64,000 nucleotides of DNA. It comes from Vibrio sp. PID17_43. GTDB taxonomy: Bacteria > Pseudomonadota > Gammaproteobacteria > Enterobacterales > Vibrionaceae. Positions 18,817 to 28,094 of this stretch are shown here, in pieces. A program made the translations under genes and the position numbers. The DNA lies in assembly GCF_002608565.1 (NCBI RefSeq), contig NZ_LIXM01000002.1, positions 176,272 through 240,271 on the forward strand. The letters are read 5' to 3'. The number at the start of each line of letters is the position of its first letter. The first letter of the stretch is position 1. The notes beneath the pieces are model-generated. The model was not told where the DNA came from and did no database searches. It worked only from the letters and a program-made list of their open reading frames with translations.

Positions 18817-18906
18817 ACTTTGATGAGTTAAACACGACTTAAATGCCGAGGGGGATGAAATACGCTACACTAGCGTAAGCAGCTGTTCTCAATAAGGAAG
18901 AATACC

Positions 18907-19602
18907 ATGAGTAACGATACAAACGCCTGCGTGATTATCGCCGGAGCGACAGGGTTAGTAGGTAAAGAAATCGTTACCAACCTAGTGTCACAGTCTGGCA
19001 TTGAAACCTTGTATTGCCTTTCTCGTCGAACTTTGGATGAGGTATCTGATCCTGAAAATAAAATCATTCCTATCATCGATGCAGACCTTTCTATCCACCA
19101 CTGGGATGAACAACAACCGACGCCAAAAATTGGTTTCATTTGTTTGGGTACCACGCTTAAACAAGCGGGCAGCAAAGAAAACTTACGTAAAGTTGATGTC
19201 GAGCTAGTGTGTAAGGTCGCGCAACAAATGAAAATGATTGGGGTGAAACGCTTAGCCGTTGTCTCTAGCTTAGGTGCAAATGCCACCTCCTTATCCCATT
19301 ACCTCGCTTGCAAAGGGCAGATGGAAAAAACCATTGAGAAGATAGGATTTGAAGAGGTGGTCTTTGTTCGACCTGGACCTCTCGTTGGAGAACGGACAAC
19401 GCCACGTAAAGATGAAAGGCTGCTTCAAAGTGTTTTCAAGGTCATTCGCCCACTTATGATAGGAAAGTTGGCTGATTTCGTTCCAATTAACGCGAAAGAC
19501 GTTGCCAACGCGATGATTTATCAAGTATTCAGCTACCAGAAAGATCCTGTGGTCTATCTGCATAGACGTGACATGCTCGATTTATTGCATCATTACGACT
19601 GA
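18907..19602 (+). CDS. NAD(P)-binding Rossmann oxidoreductase (HTATIP2/YraR-like SDR)
   Basis: Atypical short-chain dehydrogenase of 231 residues. The nucleotide-binding GATGLVGKEIV motif is at about residues 14-24 and the YxxxK pair is in SHYLACKGQ near residue 134. FVRPGPLVGER follows, as in the HTATIP2-like and NAD-dependent epimerase families. The substrate is unknown. ATG at 18907 is preceded by AAGGAAG. It stands alone, with no operon context to suggest a pathway. Confidence 0.8.
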   Translation: MSNDTNACVIIAGATGLVGKEIVTNLVSQSGIETLYCLSRRTLDEVSDPENKIIPIIDADLSIHHWDEQQPTPKIGFICLGTTLKQAGSKENLRKVDVELVCKVAQQMKMIGVKRLAVVSSLGANATSLSHYLACKGQMEKTIEKIGFEEVVFVRPGPLVGERTTPRKDERLLQSVFKVIRPLMIGKLADFVPINAKDVANAMIYQVFSYQKDPVVYLHRRDMLDLLHHYD

Positions 19603-19818
19603 CGTTAGGTACTTCGCCTTCCTGCATGCCCGTGTAGCATGACAAGTTACTAGGCGACTCGGCCTGGGAGTAATTCTATGCACTCGCAGAGTCATTGTAT
19701 CTAAAACATCGCTCCGTCATGTCTCAATCAATATTTGCGACACAACCAAAACTTCTGGTACGAATCACCTTGTTAGCTGTACAATTTTCGTTAAATGTGA
19801 ACAAATAAATAGTTAAGA

Positions 19819-20439
19819 ATGCTAGAGCCAAATTTAGATAAATACCAAGCAATTATCTTTGATTTAGACGGAACCTTGATAAACTCTATGGTCGCTCACG
19901 CTGCTGCTTGGGAACAAACCTGCAATAAATTCAATATTCCCTACGACAAGGAGTGGCTTGATGATCTGGGTGGCATGCCCTCTCGCAAAGTTGCACTTGA
20001 GATTATCAGACGTTATGCGCTGACAATCGATCCTATCGCTGTTACAAAAGACAAAATTGCAAATTTTGAGGCGATTGAGAACAAGGGAAATATTATTCCT
20101 CAAATATACAACCTTCTAAAAGAGTATCAACGTTCTAAAAAGATAGGCATTGGAACTGGTGCTCAATACCGACATGCCAAAGAGATCCTAGACGCCACCG
20201 ATATTCAGAGCCGCATTGAAGCTTTGGTTACTTCTGATGATGTAGAGAATCATAAACCTAATCCAGATACCTTCTTGAGAGTTGCGGAAAAGCTCAATAC
20301 TGATACCGAAAAGTGTGTCGTATTCGAAGATACGACCATTGGTCGACAGGCAGCTAACAGAGCAGGGATGGATTGCTATCTCGTCAAACATGGCGAAATT
20401 ATCGACTTCTACCCTGCAATTAAAACTAGAGAAGAATAA
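19819..20439 (+). CDS. HAD phosphatase, YqaB / beta-phosphoglucomutase-like subfamily
   Basis: Cytoplasmic sugar-phosphate phosphatase of 206 residues. HAD motif I is FDLDGTLINS (residues 14-23), motif II the Thr in GIGTGAQ, motif III the Lys in HKPNPDTF, and motif IV VVFEDTTIGRQAANRAGM. The cap after motif I begins MVAHAAAWEQTCNKF, as in E. coli YqaB, a fructose-1-phosphate phosphatase. The assignment to that substrate is inferred from the resemblance. Single gene; the ribosome binding site is weak. Confidence 0.82.
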   Translation: MLEPNLDKYQAIIFDLDGTLINSMVAHAAAWEQTCNKFNIPYDKEWLDDLGGMPSRKVALEIIRRYALTIDPIAVTKDKIANFEAIENKGNIIPQIYNLLKEYQRSKKIGIGTGAQYRHAKEILDATDIQSRIEALVTSDDVENHKPNPDTFLRVAEKLNTDTEKCVVFEDTTIGRQAANRAGMDCYLVKHGEIIDFYPAIKTREE

Positions 20440-20649
20440 TGAAAGAGTGCCTTATCGCTCCCTCTATACTTTCTTCCACTCTTGTTCGTCTTGGTTGAGA
20501 TGCCGCCAATATCACTAGGTGCCGAATCTGACGTTTGGTCACACAGAAAAACCACACTGAATTTTCGTAATAAAACCACACATCTTGTTGACAGCCATCA
20601 CACTTAGGTGCAAATTAGCTACATATCACACACTAAGATAAGAAAATAC

Positions 20650-20787
20650 ATGAACTCTAAAGTAATGACGGAAAAAAACAACGAGACTCTAGTAAAACCT
20701 TCTCTTCTAGGCGAGATGCAATTTTTCGCTAAACTAACTCTTGCCATGACTGCAATCGTAATACTAGTTTCATCAGCTTGGTTCTAA
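20650..20787 (+). CDS. Putative 45-residue single-span membrane peptide
   Basis: Short frame beginning MNSKVMTEKNNE. A C-terminal hydrophobic segment of about 20 residues (KLTLAMTAIVILVSSAW) is long enough to cross the membrane, so an N-in small inner-membrane protein is plausible. A promoter-like TTGACA lies about 60 bases upstream, with CAAATT 17 nt further on. The ribosome binding site is weak (AAGATAAGA). I do not recognise a family. It lies in a gap otherwise free of genes. Confidence 0.45.
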   Translation: MNSKVMTEKNNETLVKPSLLGEMQFFAKLTLAMTAIVILVSSAWF

Positions 20788-20851
20788 TCTTTTAGAATTT
20801 AAGCCCGATAGAAAGTGTGTAGTGCGGTGTCAATTGAGCCTCTTATACATA

Positions 20852-21097
20852 CTACCTTCCTAAAAAGATGCCATTGCAATAGATTATAGATTGACGACCC
20901 GTTCTCTTATCTGCGTTGAGAGTAAAGAGACATAAGTAATATACCAAGTAGGCCATTGGGAAGAACATCACCATTTTATAATCAAGTTCAAAGACTTCTT
21001 TGTATCGTGGTATCAAAGAGTGACTACAAACAATGATTATGCCCCTAATAAAGAATATCAACGAAAACAGCAGAGGTGTGTCATTTATAGAACACAT
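20852..21097 (-). pseudogene. N-terminal remnant of a FucP-type sugar permease
   Basis: The first 50 or so residues match the start of MFS sugar:H+ symporters of the FucP family. SLIFFIRGI aligns with the first helix, SLIPRYKEVFELDYK with the following LPQF...F-L loop and MAYLVYY with helix 2. After that the similarity ends and the frame stops at 81 residues, where the family has about 430. It lies just downstream of the yia operon on the same strand, so a sugar permease may once have been its last gene. I infer a deletion remnant. Confidence 0.5.
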
Positions 21098-21140
21098 CTT
21101 TAAAGATATTTCTCTACCTAGCGAAAAATAAATGAGAAAA

Positions 21141-21165
21141 TAAAAAGCAGAAGTTACCTCCTGCT
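21141..21165 (-). terminator. Terminator of the yia/ula operon
   Basis: Minus strand: AGCAGGAG, GTAA loop, CTTCTGCT, then TTTTTATTTT. It lies 36 bases after the 3-epimerase stop codon, marking the operon end. Confidence 0.8.
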
Positions 21166-21200
21166 CTTCCTCTCAACAAGTAATGGTGTTTGTCTTAGCG

Positions 21201-22070
21201 TTAAAGATCTAAACCAGATTTATTAGCAATACGTTTAAGGGTTGATTTTGCCTGTTTGATATCTTCTAGCCAATTGTCATTCTGCGCCCACATCTCAATC
21301 ACCAGCGGAGAACTGTAGTCTATCTCTGCTAATGTCTTAAAAATGGCTGCGAAATCTACCTGACCTTCACCAATAACCAGATCACGGAACTGCCCTTGAC
21401 ACGTTTCCGACACTCGCAGAGTGTCCTTCAAGTGGACTTGAACTAGATGATCACGACTCAGTTTTAACTCGGTACATACATCGTAATTCCACCCTGAGAT
21501 GTTGCCTACATCTGGGTAAGCCATAAAGTATGGTGATGGAATCTCACGCTTAAGTACTTCAAACTTACTCAATGAGTTAAGGTAAGGCGTATCCATTATC
21601 TCAACACCTAACATAATACCTGCACGCTCTGCCATCTTCGTAGCTTCTTTCATGCCTTCAATAAAGCGAGTATGAGTCTCAGCTGATTGTGATTCATAGT
21701 AAACGTCGTAGCCTGCCATTTGAATACAGCGAATACCTAGCTTATAAGCAAGAGCGATGGCCTTATCCATGATGACAAAAGATTCCTTGCGCACGGCTTC
21801 ATCCATTGAACCAAAAGGGAACTTACGGTGGGCACTCAAACACATCGATTGAAAAGGCATCTCGTACTTTTCACAAAGTCTGCGCAATTCATAAATCTCT
21901 GCGTCAGACCAATCCAATCGCGCTCGACGTTCTTCAGTTTCATCGACTGAAATTTCAACAAAGTCAAAGCCTAGTTCTTTCGCATAAATGAAACGTTCTT
22001 CCCACGTCAGAGAAGTTGGCATTGCCTTCTCGTAAATACCTAATCTGAATTTGTTTTTTGAATCAAACAT
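21201..22070 (-). CDS. ulaE: L-ribulose-5-phosphate 3-epimerase (UlaE/SgbU type)
   Basis: Converts L-xylulose 5-phosphate to L-ribulose 5-phosphate, step before the 4-epimerase. Xylose-isomerase-like TIM barrel of 289 residues (E. coli UlaE 284). Recognisable elements are LGIYEKAMP at the N-terminus, FDFVEISVDETEERRARLDW near residue 35, the metal-binding GVEIMDTPY near residue 155 and VQVHLKDT near residue 215. Last gene of the yia/ula operon, 9 bases after the regulator gene. E. coli sgbU is the positional equivalent in the yia-sgb cluster. Confidence 0.93.
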   Translation of the reverse strand: MFDSKNKFRLGIYEKAMPTSLTWEERFIYAKELGFDFVEISVDETEERRARLDWSDAEIYELRRLCEKYEMPFQSMCLSAHRKFPFGSMDEAVRKESFVIMDKAIALAYKLGIRCIQMAGYDVYYESQSAETHTRFIEGMKEATKMAERAGIMLGVEIMDTPYLNSLSKFEVLKREIPSPYFMAYPDVGNISGWNYDVCTELKLSRDHLVQVHLKDTLRVSETCQGQFRDLVIGEGQVDFAAIFKTLAEIDYSSPLVIEMWAQNDNWLEDIKQAKSTLKRIANKSGLDL

Positions 22071-22079
22071 CTTTATTCC

Positions 22080-22838
22080 TTAAAAGAGTTGTTGTTCGAT
22101 ACTTTCAGTAACTTTTTTAATTTTCCTTGCTAACTCTTCGTAGCCTAGTGCTTTCATTTTTGGTGTTAGCGAAGAAACACTTACTGCATATACCGGAAAT
22201 TTATTTTTATCGAAAATAGGCACAGCCACGCATGAAATACCCGCTTCATTCTCTTCATCATCAAGGGCATAACCTTGCTCTTTAATCTGCTCAAGAACCT
22301 TGAAAAAGTCTCCTTTATCCAAGATGGTATTTTCGGTTAATGGCTTCATCGTGCTTGCGTTACGTTGCCAGTACGCCTCACGTACTGTCTCTGGACTAAA
22401 CGCCAAGTAGCACTTACCCGCTGCCGAGCAATACATTGGTGAATGCAAACCAACATAAGTTCGGGTTCTAAATGATGCATCTGCTGGCTCAAATTTATCC
22501 TTAAAGATAATGTTGTCAGCATCAAAAGAGAGGAAGTTCACCGTCTGTTTTACATCAAGTAACAGACCTTCAAGGTGAGGTTTAACCGCTCCTGTCACAT
22601 CAGAGTTTAATGCTGTGTGACCGAGGTGAACGAGTTTCATCGTCAATCGGTACTCCTTACCTGATAGCATTTGAGCCACGTAACCAGAAGCTTCAAACGT
22701 TGATAAGATGCGATGAATTGATGACTTATTAAATCCAGTCCCCTCAGAAATTTTTTGCAGCGAAACACCATTAGGGTAATCCCCGAGGAATTCCAATACA
22801 GTTAAGGCTTTAGACAGCGATTTAATTTGTTCACTCAT
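22080..22838 (-). CDS. IclR-family regulator of the yia/ula operon (YiaJ-like)
   Basis: Transcription factor of 252 residues. The N-terminal winged helix (LSKALTVLEFLGDYPNGVSLQKISEGTGFNKSSIHRILSTFE, given here by its key elements LSKALTVLEFL and FNKSSIHRIL) covers about residues 8-50. The C-terminal IclR effector domain follows, with YCSAAGKCYLA and GYALDDEENEAGISCVAVPIF. E. coli YiaJ, a repressor of yiaK-sgbE, is divergently encoded, whereas this gene is inside the operon it probably controls, giving autoregulation. The 17-bp palindromes upstream of yiaK are the likely operators. Confidence 0.88.
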   Translation of the reverse strand: MSEQIKSLSKALTVLEFLGDYPNGVSLQKISEGTGFNKSSIHRILSTFEASGYVAQMLSGKEYRLTMKLVHLGHTALNSDVTGAVKPHLEGLLLDVKQTVNFLSFDADNIIFKDKFEPADASFRTRTYVGLHSPMYCSAAGKCYLAFSPETVREAYWQRNASTMKPLTENTILDKGDFFKVLEQIKEQGYALDDEENEAGISCVAVPIFDKNKFPVYAVSVSSLTPKMKALGYEELARKIKKVTESIEQQLF

Positions 22839-22845
22839 ATAAGTA

Positions 22846-23490
22846 CTACCAGTGTTTTCCTATTTCTCTGTGGAAGTTATCCGCGATCTCACATCCATTT
22901 TCACCAGCCAATGCTCGGCCAGCTATGAAAGATTTTGCAGTAAGGTTCTTAAATAAATGCAGATCTTCTGGAACAATACCACCTGTTATAGATAGTTCAA
23001 TTCCCAGTTCAGATAAATTTTTCATTTTGGCTAAATCTTCCTTGGTCCAACTTACACCAGCAAGCTCAGCATCACGTGAACGGTGGTAAATTGCTTGAGT
23101 AATGCCCATATCAATCCACGCCTTCGCATCTTCTAATGTCCAGTGACCATAAAGCTCGATTTGAACTTCACCACCAAACTCATCGGTCACTTTTTTCGCC
23201 GAGCGGATAGTCTCAATATGTGCTGCTGCACTCACTGTTACCCAGTTCGCCCCAGCCTCCATTGCAAGGCGAGTCAAGGTAGCACTGGCATCGGTAATTT
23301 TCATATCGCATACAATGGTATGATTCGGGTACTTCTCACGCACAACCCGCACACTGTCTACCCCATGGGCAAACGCCAAAATTGTACCGACTTCAATCAC
23401 ATCTAATTTGTCTGCTACCTTTTCAACTGATACGAGTGCAGTTTGAATATCGGTTGCATCAAGTGCCATTTGTAGTAATGGTCTAGACAT
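22846..23490 (-). CDS. ulaD: 3-keto-L-gulonate-6-phosphate decarboxylase
   Basis: Decarboxylates 3-keto-L-gulonate 6-phosphate to L-xylulose 5-phosphate. Orotidine-monophosphate decarboxylase-type barrel of about 214 residues (E. coli UlaD/SgbH 216-220). Key features are LQMALDATDIQTAL at the N-terminus, VCDMKITDA (the catalytic Asp-x-Lys-x-x-Asp motif) near residue 62, and SITGGI and FIAGRAL phosphate-binding elements near the C-terminus. The ATG at 23490 overlaps the kinase gene by 8 bases, so translation is coupled; the further upstream start is not needed. Confidence 0.93.
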   Translation of the reverse strand: MSRPLLQMALDATDIQTALVSVEKVADKLDVIEVGTILAFAHGVDSVRVVREKYPNHTIVCDMKITDASATLTRLAMEAGANWVTVSAAAHIETIRSAKKVTDEFGGEVQIELYGHWTLEDAKAWIDMGITQAIYHRSRDAELAGVSWTKEDLAKMKNLSELGIELSITGGIVPEDLHLFKNLTAKSFIAGRALAGENGCEIADNFHREIGKHW

Positions 23491-24976
23491 CACTCTCTTC
23501 CTCAAATTGTTTGAATAGCTCTACCAGTCGCTGATAATTTTTGAATTTTTTCTGATAGCGTTGGTAGTTGTCTCTGTTTGGATAAATTCGCTTACTGCCA
23601 GTCGCTAGTGTGTCGCTACACTCTTTTAGTGAAGTAAACTCACCTGCACCAACCATAGCCACCATTGCCGCTCCCAAAGAGCCGGTTTCATCAAGACTTG
23701 AAACTTCAACAGTCAATCCAGTTAGGTCCGCAAGCATCTGCATCCATACTGGGCTTGATGATGGACCACCAGTAACTTTAAGTACATCCGCCTTAGGGAA
23801 ACGCTGACGCATACGCTCCAAATGAACGTTATGGCAGAATAGAATACCTTCCCAGATCGCTTGAATCGTATGGCCCTTGGTGTGGTGAGACTGCAAACCA
23901 TAGAAGCCGGACTTAAGACCAAGACCTGCATTTGAGCCATATAGGAATGGTATAAAGTAGATACTACTGCTTGCTGGCTCTAGGGCTTCGACTAAGGCTT
24001 GGTTTTCAGCATGGTTTAGTTCACCGTCTTCACCTAGATAGTCAGCAAACCACTCATAGTTTCCTGCTGAAGTGGGACTAGCTTCATGAATGATATACTC
24101 ACCATCAACCGCGTAGTGGCCATAGACAAAGTTATGTGATGCCTCTGTTACCTGCTTGGAGATACCAGAGGTTACCGCCCAAGTGCCCATTACATAGTTC
24201 AGTGTCTCCTCTGAGGAATTGATTCCAGAGCAGACTGCAGTTGAAACAACATCAAACAGACCACCAAACACTGGTGTGCCCTCACTTAACCCTGTTTCTG
24301 CTGCAACTTGTGCTGTGACTTTGCCAGCTTGCTGCTGTGGTGTCACAACAGGAGGCAATGCGTTCCAGATCTCTTCAATGCCAAAAGTCTCAAGCAAAGA
24401 TTTGTCATATTGCCCAGTAATTGAATTGAAGAAGTTACTCTCCGAAATATTGGTTAACTCTGCCGCAACCTCACCCGTTAGGCGATAACGTAGGTAGTCA
24501 TGAGACATCAGTACCGCACCAATTTGGTTATAGCGCTCGAAGTCGTTCTCTTTAATCCAACGGATAATAGAGACTGGATGCCCGGTCCAAAGCGTTTGCA
24601 GAGTGGTTGGATAGATCTCTTGTGCCTTACCTTCCGCTAGCCACTGTTTAACTATTGGCAATGCACGCGAGTCCGAAGACATAATGCCATAGCCTAGGTT
24701 CTTCCCTTGCTTATCAAGTAGATAAACTCCCTTACCTTGAGCTGAAATGCTAAGCCCTTTGATTGCTGTTGGGTCAACCTGTGTTGTGCCAATGAGCTGT
24801 TTAATCACCGTCACCGCATTTGACCAAAGTGCGTCTAAGTCTCGCTCAACCCAACCTTGTTTGTCATTAATGACGCTTGCTGAAACACGCGCTAAACCTT
24901 GTTGCTCACCCTTTGCGTTGAACAGTGCGGCCTTCATAAACGTACCGCCTGAATCAATACCAATGTAGTAATTCAT
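23483..24976 (-). CDS. lyxK: FGGY-family carbohydrate kinase (LyxK, 3-keto-L-gulonate/L-xylulose kinase)
   Basis: ATP-dependent sugar kinase of 497 residues (E. coli LyxK 498). The N-terminal GIDSGGTFMKAALF phosphate motif is at about residues 5-18, and the C-terminal ATPase lobe carries LKVTGGPSSSPVWMQMLADLTG and LDETGSLGAAMVAMVG. In the yia pathway the kinase makes 3-keto-L-gulonate 6-phosphate. The start codon overlaps the yiaL stop codon by one base (TAATG). No E. coli-type yiaPQRS genes accompany it. Confidence 0.92.
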   Translation of the reverse strand: MNYYIGIDSGGTFMKAALFNAKGEQQGLARVSASVINDKQGWVERDLDALWSNAVTVIKQLIGTTQVDPTAIKGLSISAQGKGVYLLDKQGKNLGYGIMSSDSRALPIVKQWLAEGKAQEIYPTTLQTLWTGHPVSIIRWIKENDFERYNQIGAVLMSHDYLRYRLTGEVAAELTNISESNFFNSITGQYDKSLLETFGIEEIWNALPPVVTPQQQAGKVTAQVAAETGLSEGTPVFGGLFDVVSTAVCSGINSSEETLNYVMGTWAVTSGISKQVTEASHNFVYGHYAVDGEYIIHEASPTSAGNYEWFADYLGEDGELNHAENQALVEALEPASSSIYFIPFLYGSNAGLGLKSGFYGLQSHHTKGHTIQAIWEGILFCHNVHLERMRQRFPKADVLKVTGGPSSSPVWMQMLADLTGLTVEVSSLDETGSLGAAMVAMVGAGEFTSLKECSDTLATGSKRIYPNRDNYQRYQKKFKNYQRLVELFKQFEEESDV

Positions 24977-25464
24977 TATTTCGCTTCCAGTAAATCGTTG
25001 TGAATCTTCACCACTAACTTTCGCACTGGCTCACTGTTGCCATCTTCGATGTTGGTGACGTGGACGATATTCGGAGTGAATAGGTAGAACTGGTTCGGTG
25101 TCGCTTTAATAAAGTTAAGCTCAACACCTTCAGCCTTGTAAAACTGTAAGTCACGGTGTTCTAGGTATGGCTCCGCATCAATGTGCTCGCCAGTGTCGAA
25201 GGACCAAGCCATCGTTTCTGAGCCACGCAGAACAATCTGTAGATCTGAGTGGTACTTATGTACTTCTGGCTGAAAGTTTTCTAAAGGCTCTTTTTCGTAT
25301 TCTAGAACCACAAACCACGCTCGATTCGACTCAAAGCTCGGCAACTCATGACGACCCAGCCCCAAAGATTGAGTATCTAAACTATTGAGGTATTCAAGGA
25401 CATTTTGCACAACAACCGGGTATGACTTAGTCATCAGTGTTGGCTGAGTATTTCCAACTAACAT
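24976..25464 (-). CDS. yiaL: YhcH/YjgK/YiaL-family protein (DUF386)
   Basis: Cupin-fold protein of 162 residues, usually found in sugar-acid operons. Typical elements are KYHSDLQIVLRGSETMAW, YNAE-like EPYLEHRDLQFYKAEG and FYLFTPNIVHV with the cupin His residues. E. coli YiaL and YhcH have been proposed to act on sugar epimers or anomers, but no firm reaction is established. Position between the kinase and the HAD gene supports a role in the same pathway. The gene is slightly longer at the N-terminus than E. coli YiaL (155). Confidence 0.88.
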   Translation of the reverse strand: MLVGNTQPTLMTKSYPVVVQNVLEYLNSLDTQSLGLGRHELPSFESNRAWFVVLEYEKEPLENFQPEVHKYHSDLQIVLRGSETMAWSFDTGEHIDAEPYLEHRDLQFYKAEGVELNFIKATPNQFYLFTPNIVHVTNIEDGNSEPVRKLVVKIHNDLLEAK

Positions 25465-25487
25465 ATAAATTCTCTTTTCACGAACTT

Positions 25488-26303
25488 CTACAGCAGCAAC
25501 TCACGCAGTAAGTTAGCTAGGCTCGTTTCATCATCATTTGATTTTTCTGTTACAAGATTGGCATTCGCTTTCACCGTTTCATCGGCGTTTTGCATCGCAA
25601 TACCAAGGCCAGCTGCGCTAAGCATCGAAATATCATTATGGTTATCTCCCACTGCAATACACTCCCCTAATGAGATGCCTAGAGGTTGAATATAATCACT
25701 AAGTGCATTGCCTTTTGTATTACCAGCGGCTGAGAAGTCAACACGATCAACCCAAGATCGTTCACCATTAAAGTTTTGTTTTACAAATGGAAGATTGGCA
25801 AAACTATCAATGTCTCTTCCCTCAACAACAAACTTCCAAACAAATTCTGTTTGTTGCACCTCATGGTGGAAGTCCTCCACTTTCTGAATATTTGGGCGCT
25901 TCTCTACAGGGAATGTTTGGGACCATTCTAGCAGCGAATCCATATAGGCAATTGGACGCTTTACTGAATAGAGCATTGCATCACGAGCATACATCACCAT
26001 TTTCATACCATGCGCTTCAGAGATAGAAATAAACTCAGCGGCATTCTGTTTTGAGATTGAATTTTCATTTACAACAGAGTCTGTTGCGTAATCAAAAACA
26101 TAAGTGCCGTTACAGCAGATTATTGGCGTTGTCAGCCCTAGCATGTCGTAGTAAGGTTTTGCCGCAATATGATGACGACCCGTGACAATCACGACGTGTG
26201 TCTGCCGCGAAATTTCCTCAATGACTTCCACCAAAGTTGGGCCGATGGAATGTGCTGAGTTCAATACTGTTCCATCAAGATCTAACGCCAATAATTTATG
26301 CAT
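25488..26303 (-). CDS. Cof-type HAD phosphatase in the yia operon
   Basis: HAD-IIB (Cof/YidA) phosphatase of 271 residues. Motif I is LDLDGTVLNS (residues 6-15), motif II the Thr in VVIVTGRH, motif III the Lys in NTKGNAL, and motif IV CIAVGDNHNDISMLSAAG. The large C2B cap lies between motifs II and III. The E. coli yia-sgb and ula operons have no such gene, so this is an addition. It could dephosphorylate an accumulating sugar phosphate (detoxification or overflow), but that is inference. It lies 11 bases after the 4-epimerase gene. Confidence 0.88.
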   Translation of the reverse strand: MHKLLALDLDGTVLNSAHSIGPTLVEVIEEISRQTHVVIVTGRHHIAAKPYYDMLGLTTPIICCNGTYVFDYATDSVVNENSISKQNAAEFISISEAHGMKMVMYARDAMLYSVKRPIAYMDSLLEWSQTFPVEKRPNIQKVEDFHHEVQQTEFVWKFVVEGRDIDSFANLPFVKQNFNGERSWVDRVDFSAAGNTKGNALSDYIQPLGISLGECIAVGDNHNDISMLSAAGLGIAMQNADETVKANANLVTEKSNDDETSLANLLRELLL

Positions 26304-26314
26304 AGTTGCTGCCT

Positions 26315-27007
26315 TTATTTCTGACCATAGTAAGAATTAGCACCGTGCTTACGACTATAGTGCTTATCCAGTAGCTCTCGTTGAATAGCAATTTCAGGGT
26401 TAATGGCACGAGTCGCGGTTGCCATTGCAGCAATTTCTTCCATTACGACTGCATTGTGTACTGCATCTGTTCCGTCTTTACCCCAAGTAAAAGGGGCATG
26501 ACCACAAATAATTGCACCAGGCATGGCAGTAGGATCGATATCGCGTTTACTAAACTCTTCTATAATTACAAGACCAGTATTTTTTTCGTAATCGTTACTA
26601 ATCTCTTCAATTGTTAACTGCCGGGTACATGGTACGTCCCCATAAAAATAATCAGCATGAGTAGTACCTAAGGCCGGGATATCTTTACCTGCTTGGGCCC
26701 AAATGGTCGCGTTGCGAGAGTGCGTATGTACGATGCCACCAATACTTGGGAATGCCTTATAGAGTTCGATATGTGTCGCAGTATCGCTTGATGGATTTAA
26801 GTGGCCTTCAACATGATTACCCTCGAGATCAATAACTACAATGTCGTCTGTTGTCATAACATCATATTCAACACCAGAAGGCTTTATAGCGATTACACCG
26901 CGTTCTCGGTCAATTTCAGAAACATTACCCCAGGTAAACGTAACTAGGCCATACTTAGGTAGTTGCAAGTTTGCTTTTAGCACTCGCTCTTTGAGTTCTT
27001 GGTACAT
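26315..27007 (-). CDS. ulaF: L-ribulose-5-phosphate 4-epimerase (AraD/UlaF/SgbE family)
   Basis: Zinc-dependent class II aldolase-fold epimerase producing D-xylulose 5-phosphate, which enters the pentose phosphate pathway. Zinc ligands are in [18 protein letters not shown] near residue 95 and the third His is in [13 protein letters not shown] near residue 170. The catalytic [11 protein letters not shown] element is near residue 42. Length 230 (E. coli 228-231). Arabinose genes are absent, so the ascorbate-type pathway rather than arabinose use explains it. Confidence 0.93.
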   Translation of the reverse strand: MYQELKERVLKANLQLPKYGLVTFTWGNVSEIDRERGVIAIKPSGVEYDVMTTDDIVVIDLEGNHVEGHLNPSSDTATHIELYKAFPSIGGIVHTHSRNATIWAQAGKDIPALGTTHADYFYGDVPCTRQLTIEEISNDYEKNTGLVIIEEFSKRDIDPTAMPGAIICGHAPFTWGKDGTDAVHNAVVMEEIAAMATATRAINPEIAIQRELLDKHYSRKHGANSYYGQK

Positions 27008-27098
27008 AAATGCCTGCCGATATTTTGATAATTTAATTCATGAAGTCGGGTAGAAATTAGGCTACCCCGTAGAAGATACAGGGTGACCTAGTCCGGAA

Positions 27099-28073
27099 CT
27101 ATTTAGCTGCAACTTTGATCTTGTTGATCATAGTGTCACCATTCTTCTCAATATATGCACTCCATACTGGTTGGATAGCCTTTTGGAATGCGGCACCATC
27201 TACGTCACGGTTAACTTTCATACCGTTCGCTTCTAGTTTAGCGATCATCTCATCTTCTTTTTCGATGCTTAGCTTACGTTGCATTGCTACTGCTTCAGTT
27301 GCTACTTCTTCAATAACTTTTTGCTCTTCAGCGCTTAGATTATTGAACTTACGTAAGTTCATCGTTAGAACTAGTGGAGAATATGCATGCTGGGTAAGGC
27401 TCAGATACTTCTGTACTTCATCAAACTTAAATGACAACGTAACTGAAATTGGGTGATCTTGAGAGTCAACAACCCCTGTCTCTAGAGCAGTGTATAGTTC
27501 AGCAACTGGAAGCTGTTGAGGGTTAGCACCAAGTTCATTAAACATATCGTTTAGTGCTTTCGAGCCATTCACGCGCATTTGTAAACCTTTCACATCAGCC
27601 GGAACACGAATTGGTTTTTCGTTGTTCGTCATGTTACGGTAGCCATTTTCTGGGTAACCAAGCCCTTTTAAGCCAAACTTCTCAAAGTTTTTCAAAACCT
27701 CTTTACCTGGTTCGCCATCAAGGACCTTATAAGCCGTTTCACGATTAGGGAACATGAACGGTAATGTGAAGGCAGCAGACTCAGGCATCATACCGTTGTA
27801 GTTATTTAGACCAACCATCGCAAAGTCAACGATACCTGCACGACTGCCATCGATCATTTGCTTATCATTGCCAAGCTGGCCTTGAGGATAGATATTGATC
27901 TTAATATCGCCGTTTGTACGAGCTTCAACTTCTTTTTTAAAGAACAGAGACAGATCCTGTTGAAGGTCTGATTCTGGTGCCGCATGAGCCAGTTTCAAAG
28001 TCGTTGCAGCAAAAGCGTTTGAGCCCATTGCGATTGTTGATGCTATTACAGTGAGTTTTAGTAGGGTTTTCAT
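27099..28073 (-). CDS. yiaO: TRAP transporter, periplasmic substrate-binding protein (DctP family)
   Basis: Periplasmic receptor of the 2,3-diketo-L-gulonate TRAP transporter. A Sec signal peptide (MKTLLKLTVIASTIAMGSNAF, given by its core LLKLTVIASTIAM) ends in FAA. The mature part shows LKLAHAAPESD, the conserved-Arg region MRVNGSKALNDMFNELGANP and PVAELYTALETGVVDSQDHP. The start at 28073 has GGAG 10 nt upstream; an ATG at 28088 lacks one. Length 324 (E. coli YiaO 328). Confidence 0.92.
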   Translation of the reverse strand: MKTLLKLTVIASTIAMGSNAFAATTLKLAHAAPESDLQQDLSLFFKKEVEARTNGDIKINIYPQGQLGNDKQMIDGSRAGIVDFAMVGLNNYNGMMPESAAFTLPFMFPNRETAYKVLDGEPGKEVLKNFEKFGLKGLGYPENGYRNMTNNEKPIRVPADVKGLQMRVNGSKALNDMFNELGANPQQLPVAELYTALETGVVDSQDHPISVTLSFKFDEVQKYLSLTQHAYSPLVLTMNLRKFNNLSAEEQKVIEEVATEAVAMQRKLSIEKEDEMIAKLEANGMKVNRDVDGAAFQKAIQPVWSAYIEKNGDTMINKIKVAAK

Positions 28074-28094
28074 TTTTATTTTCTCCATCGAGGG

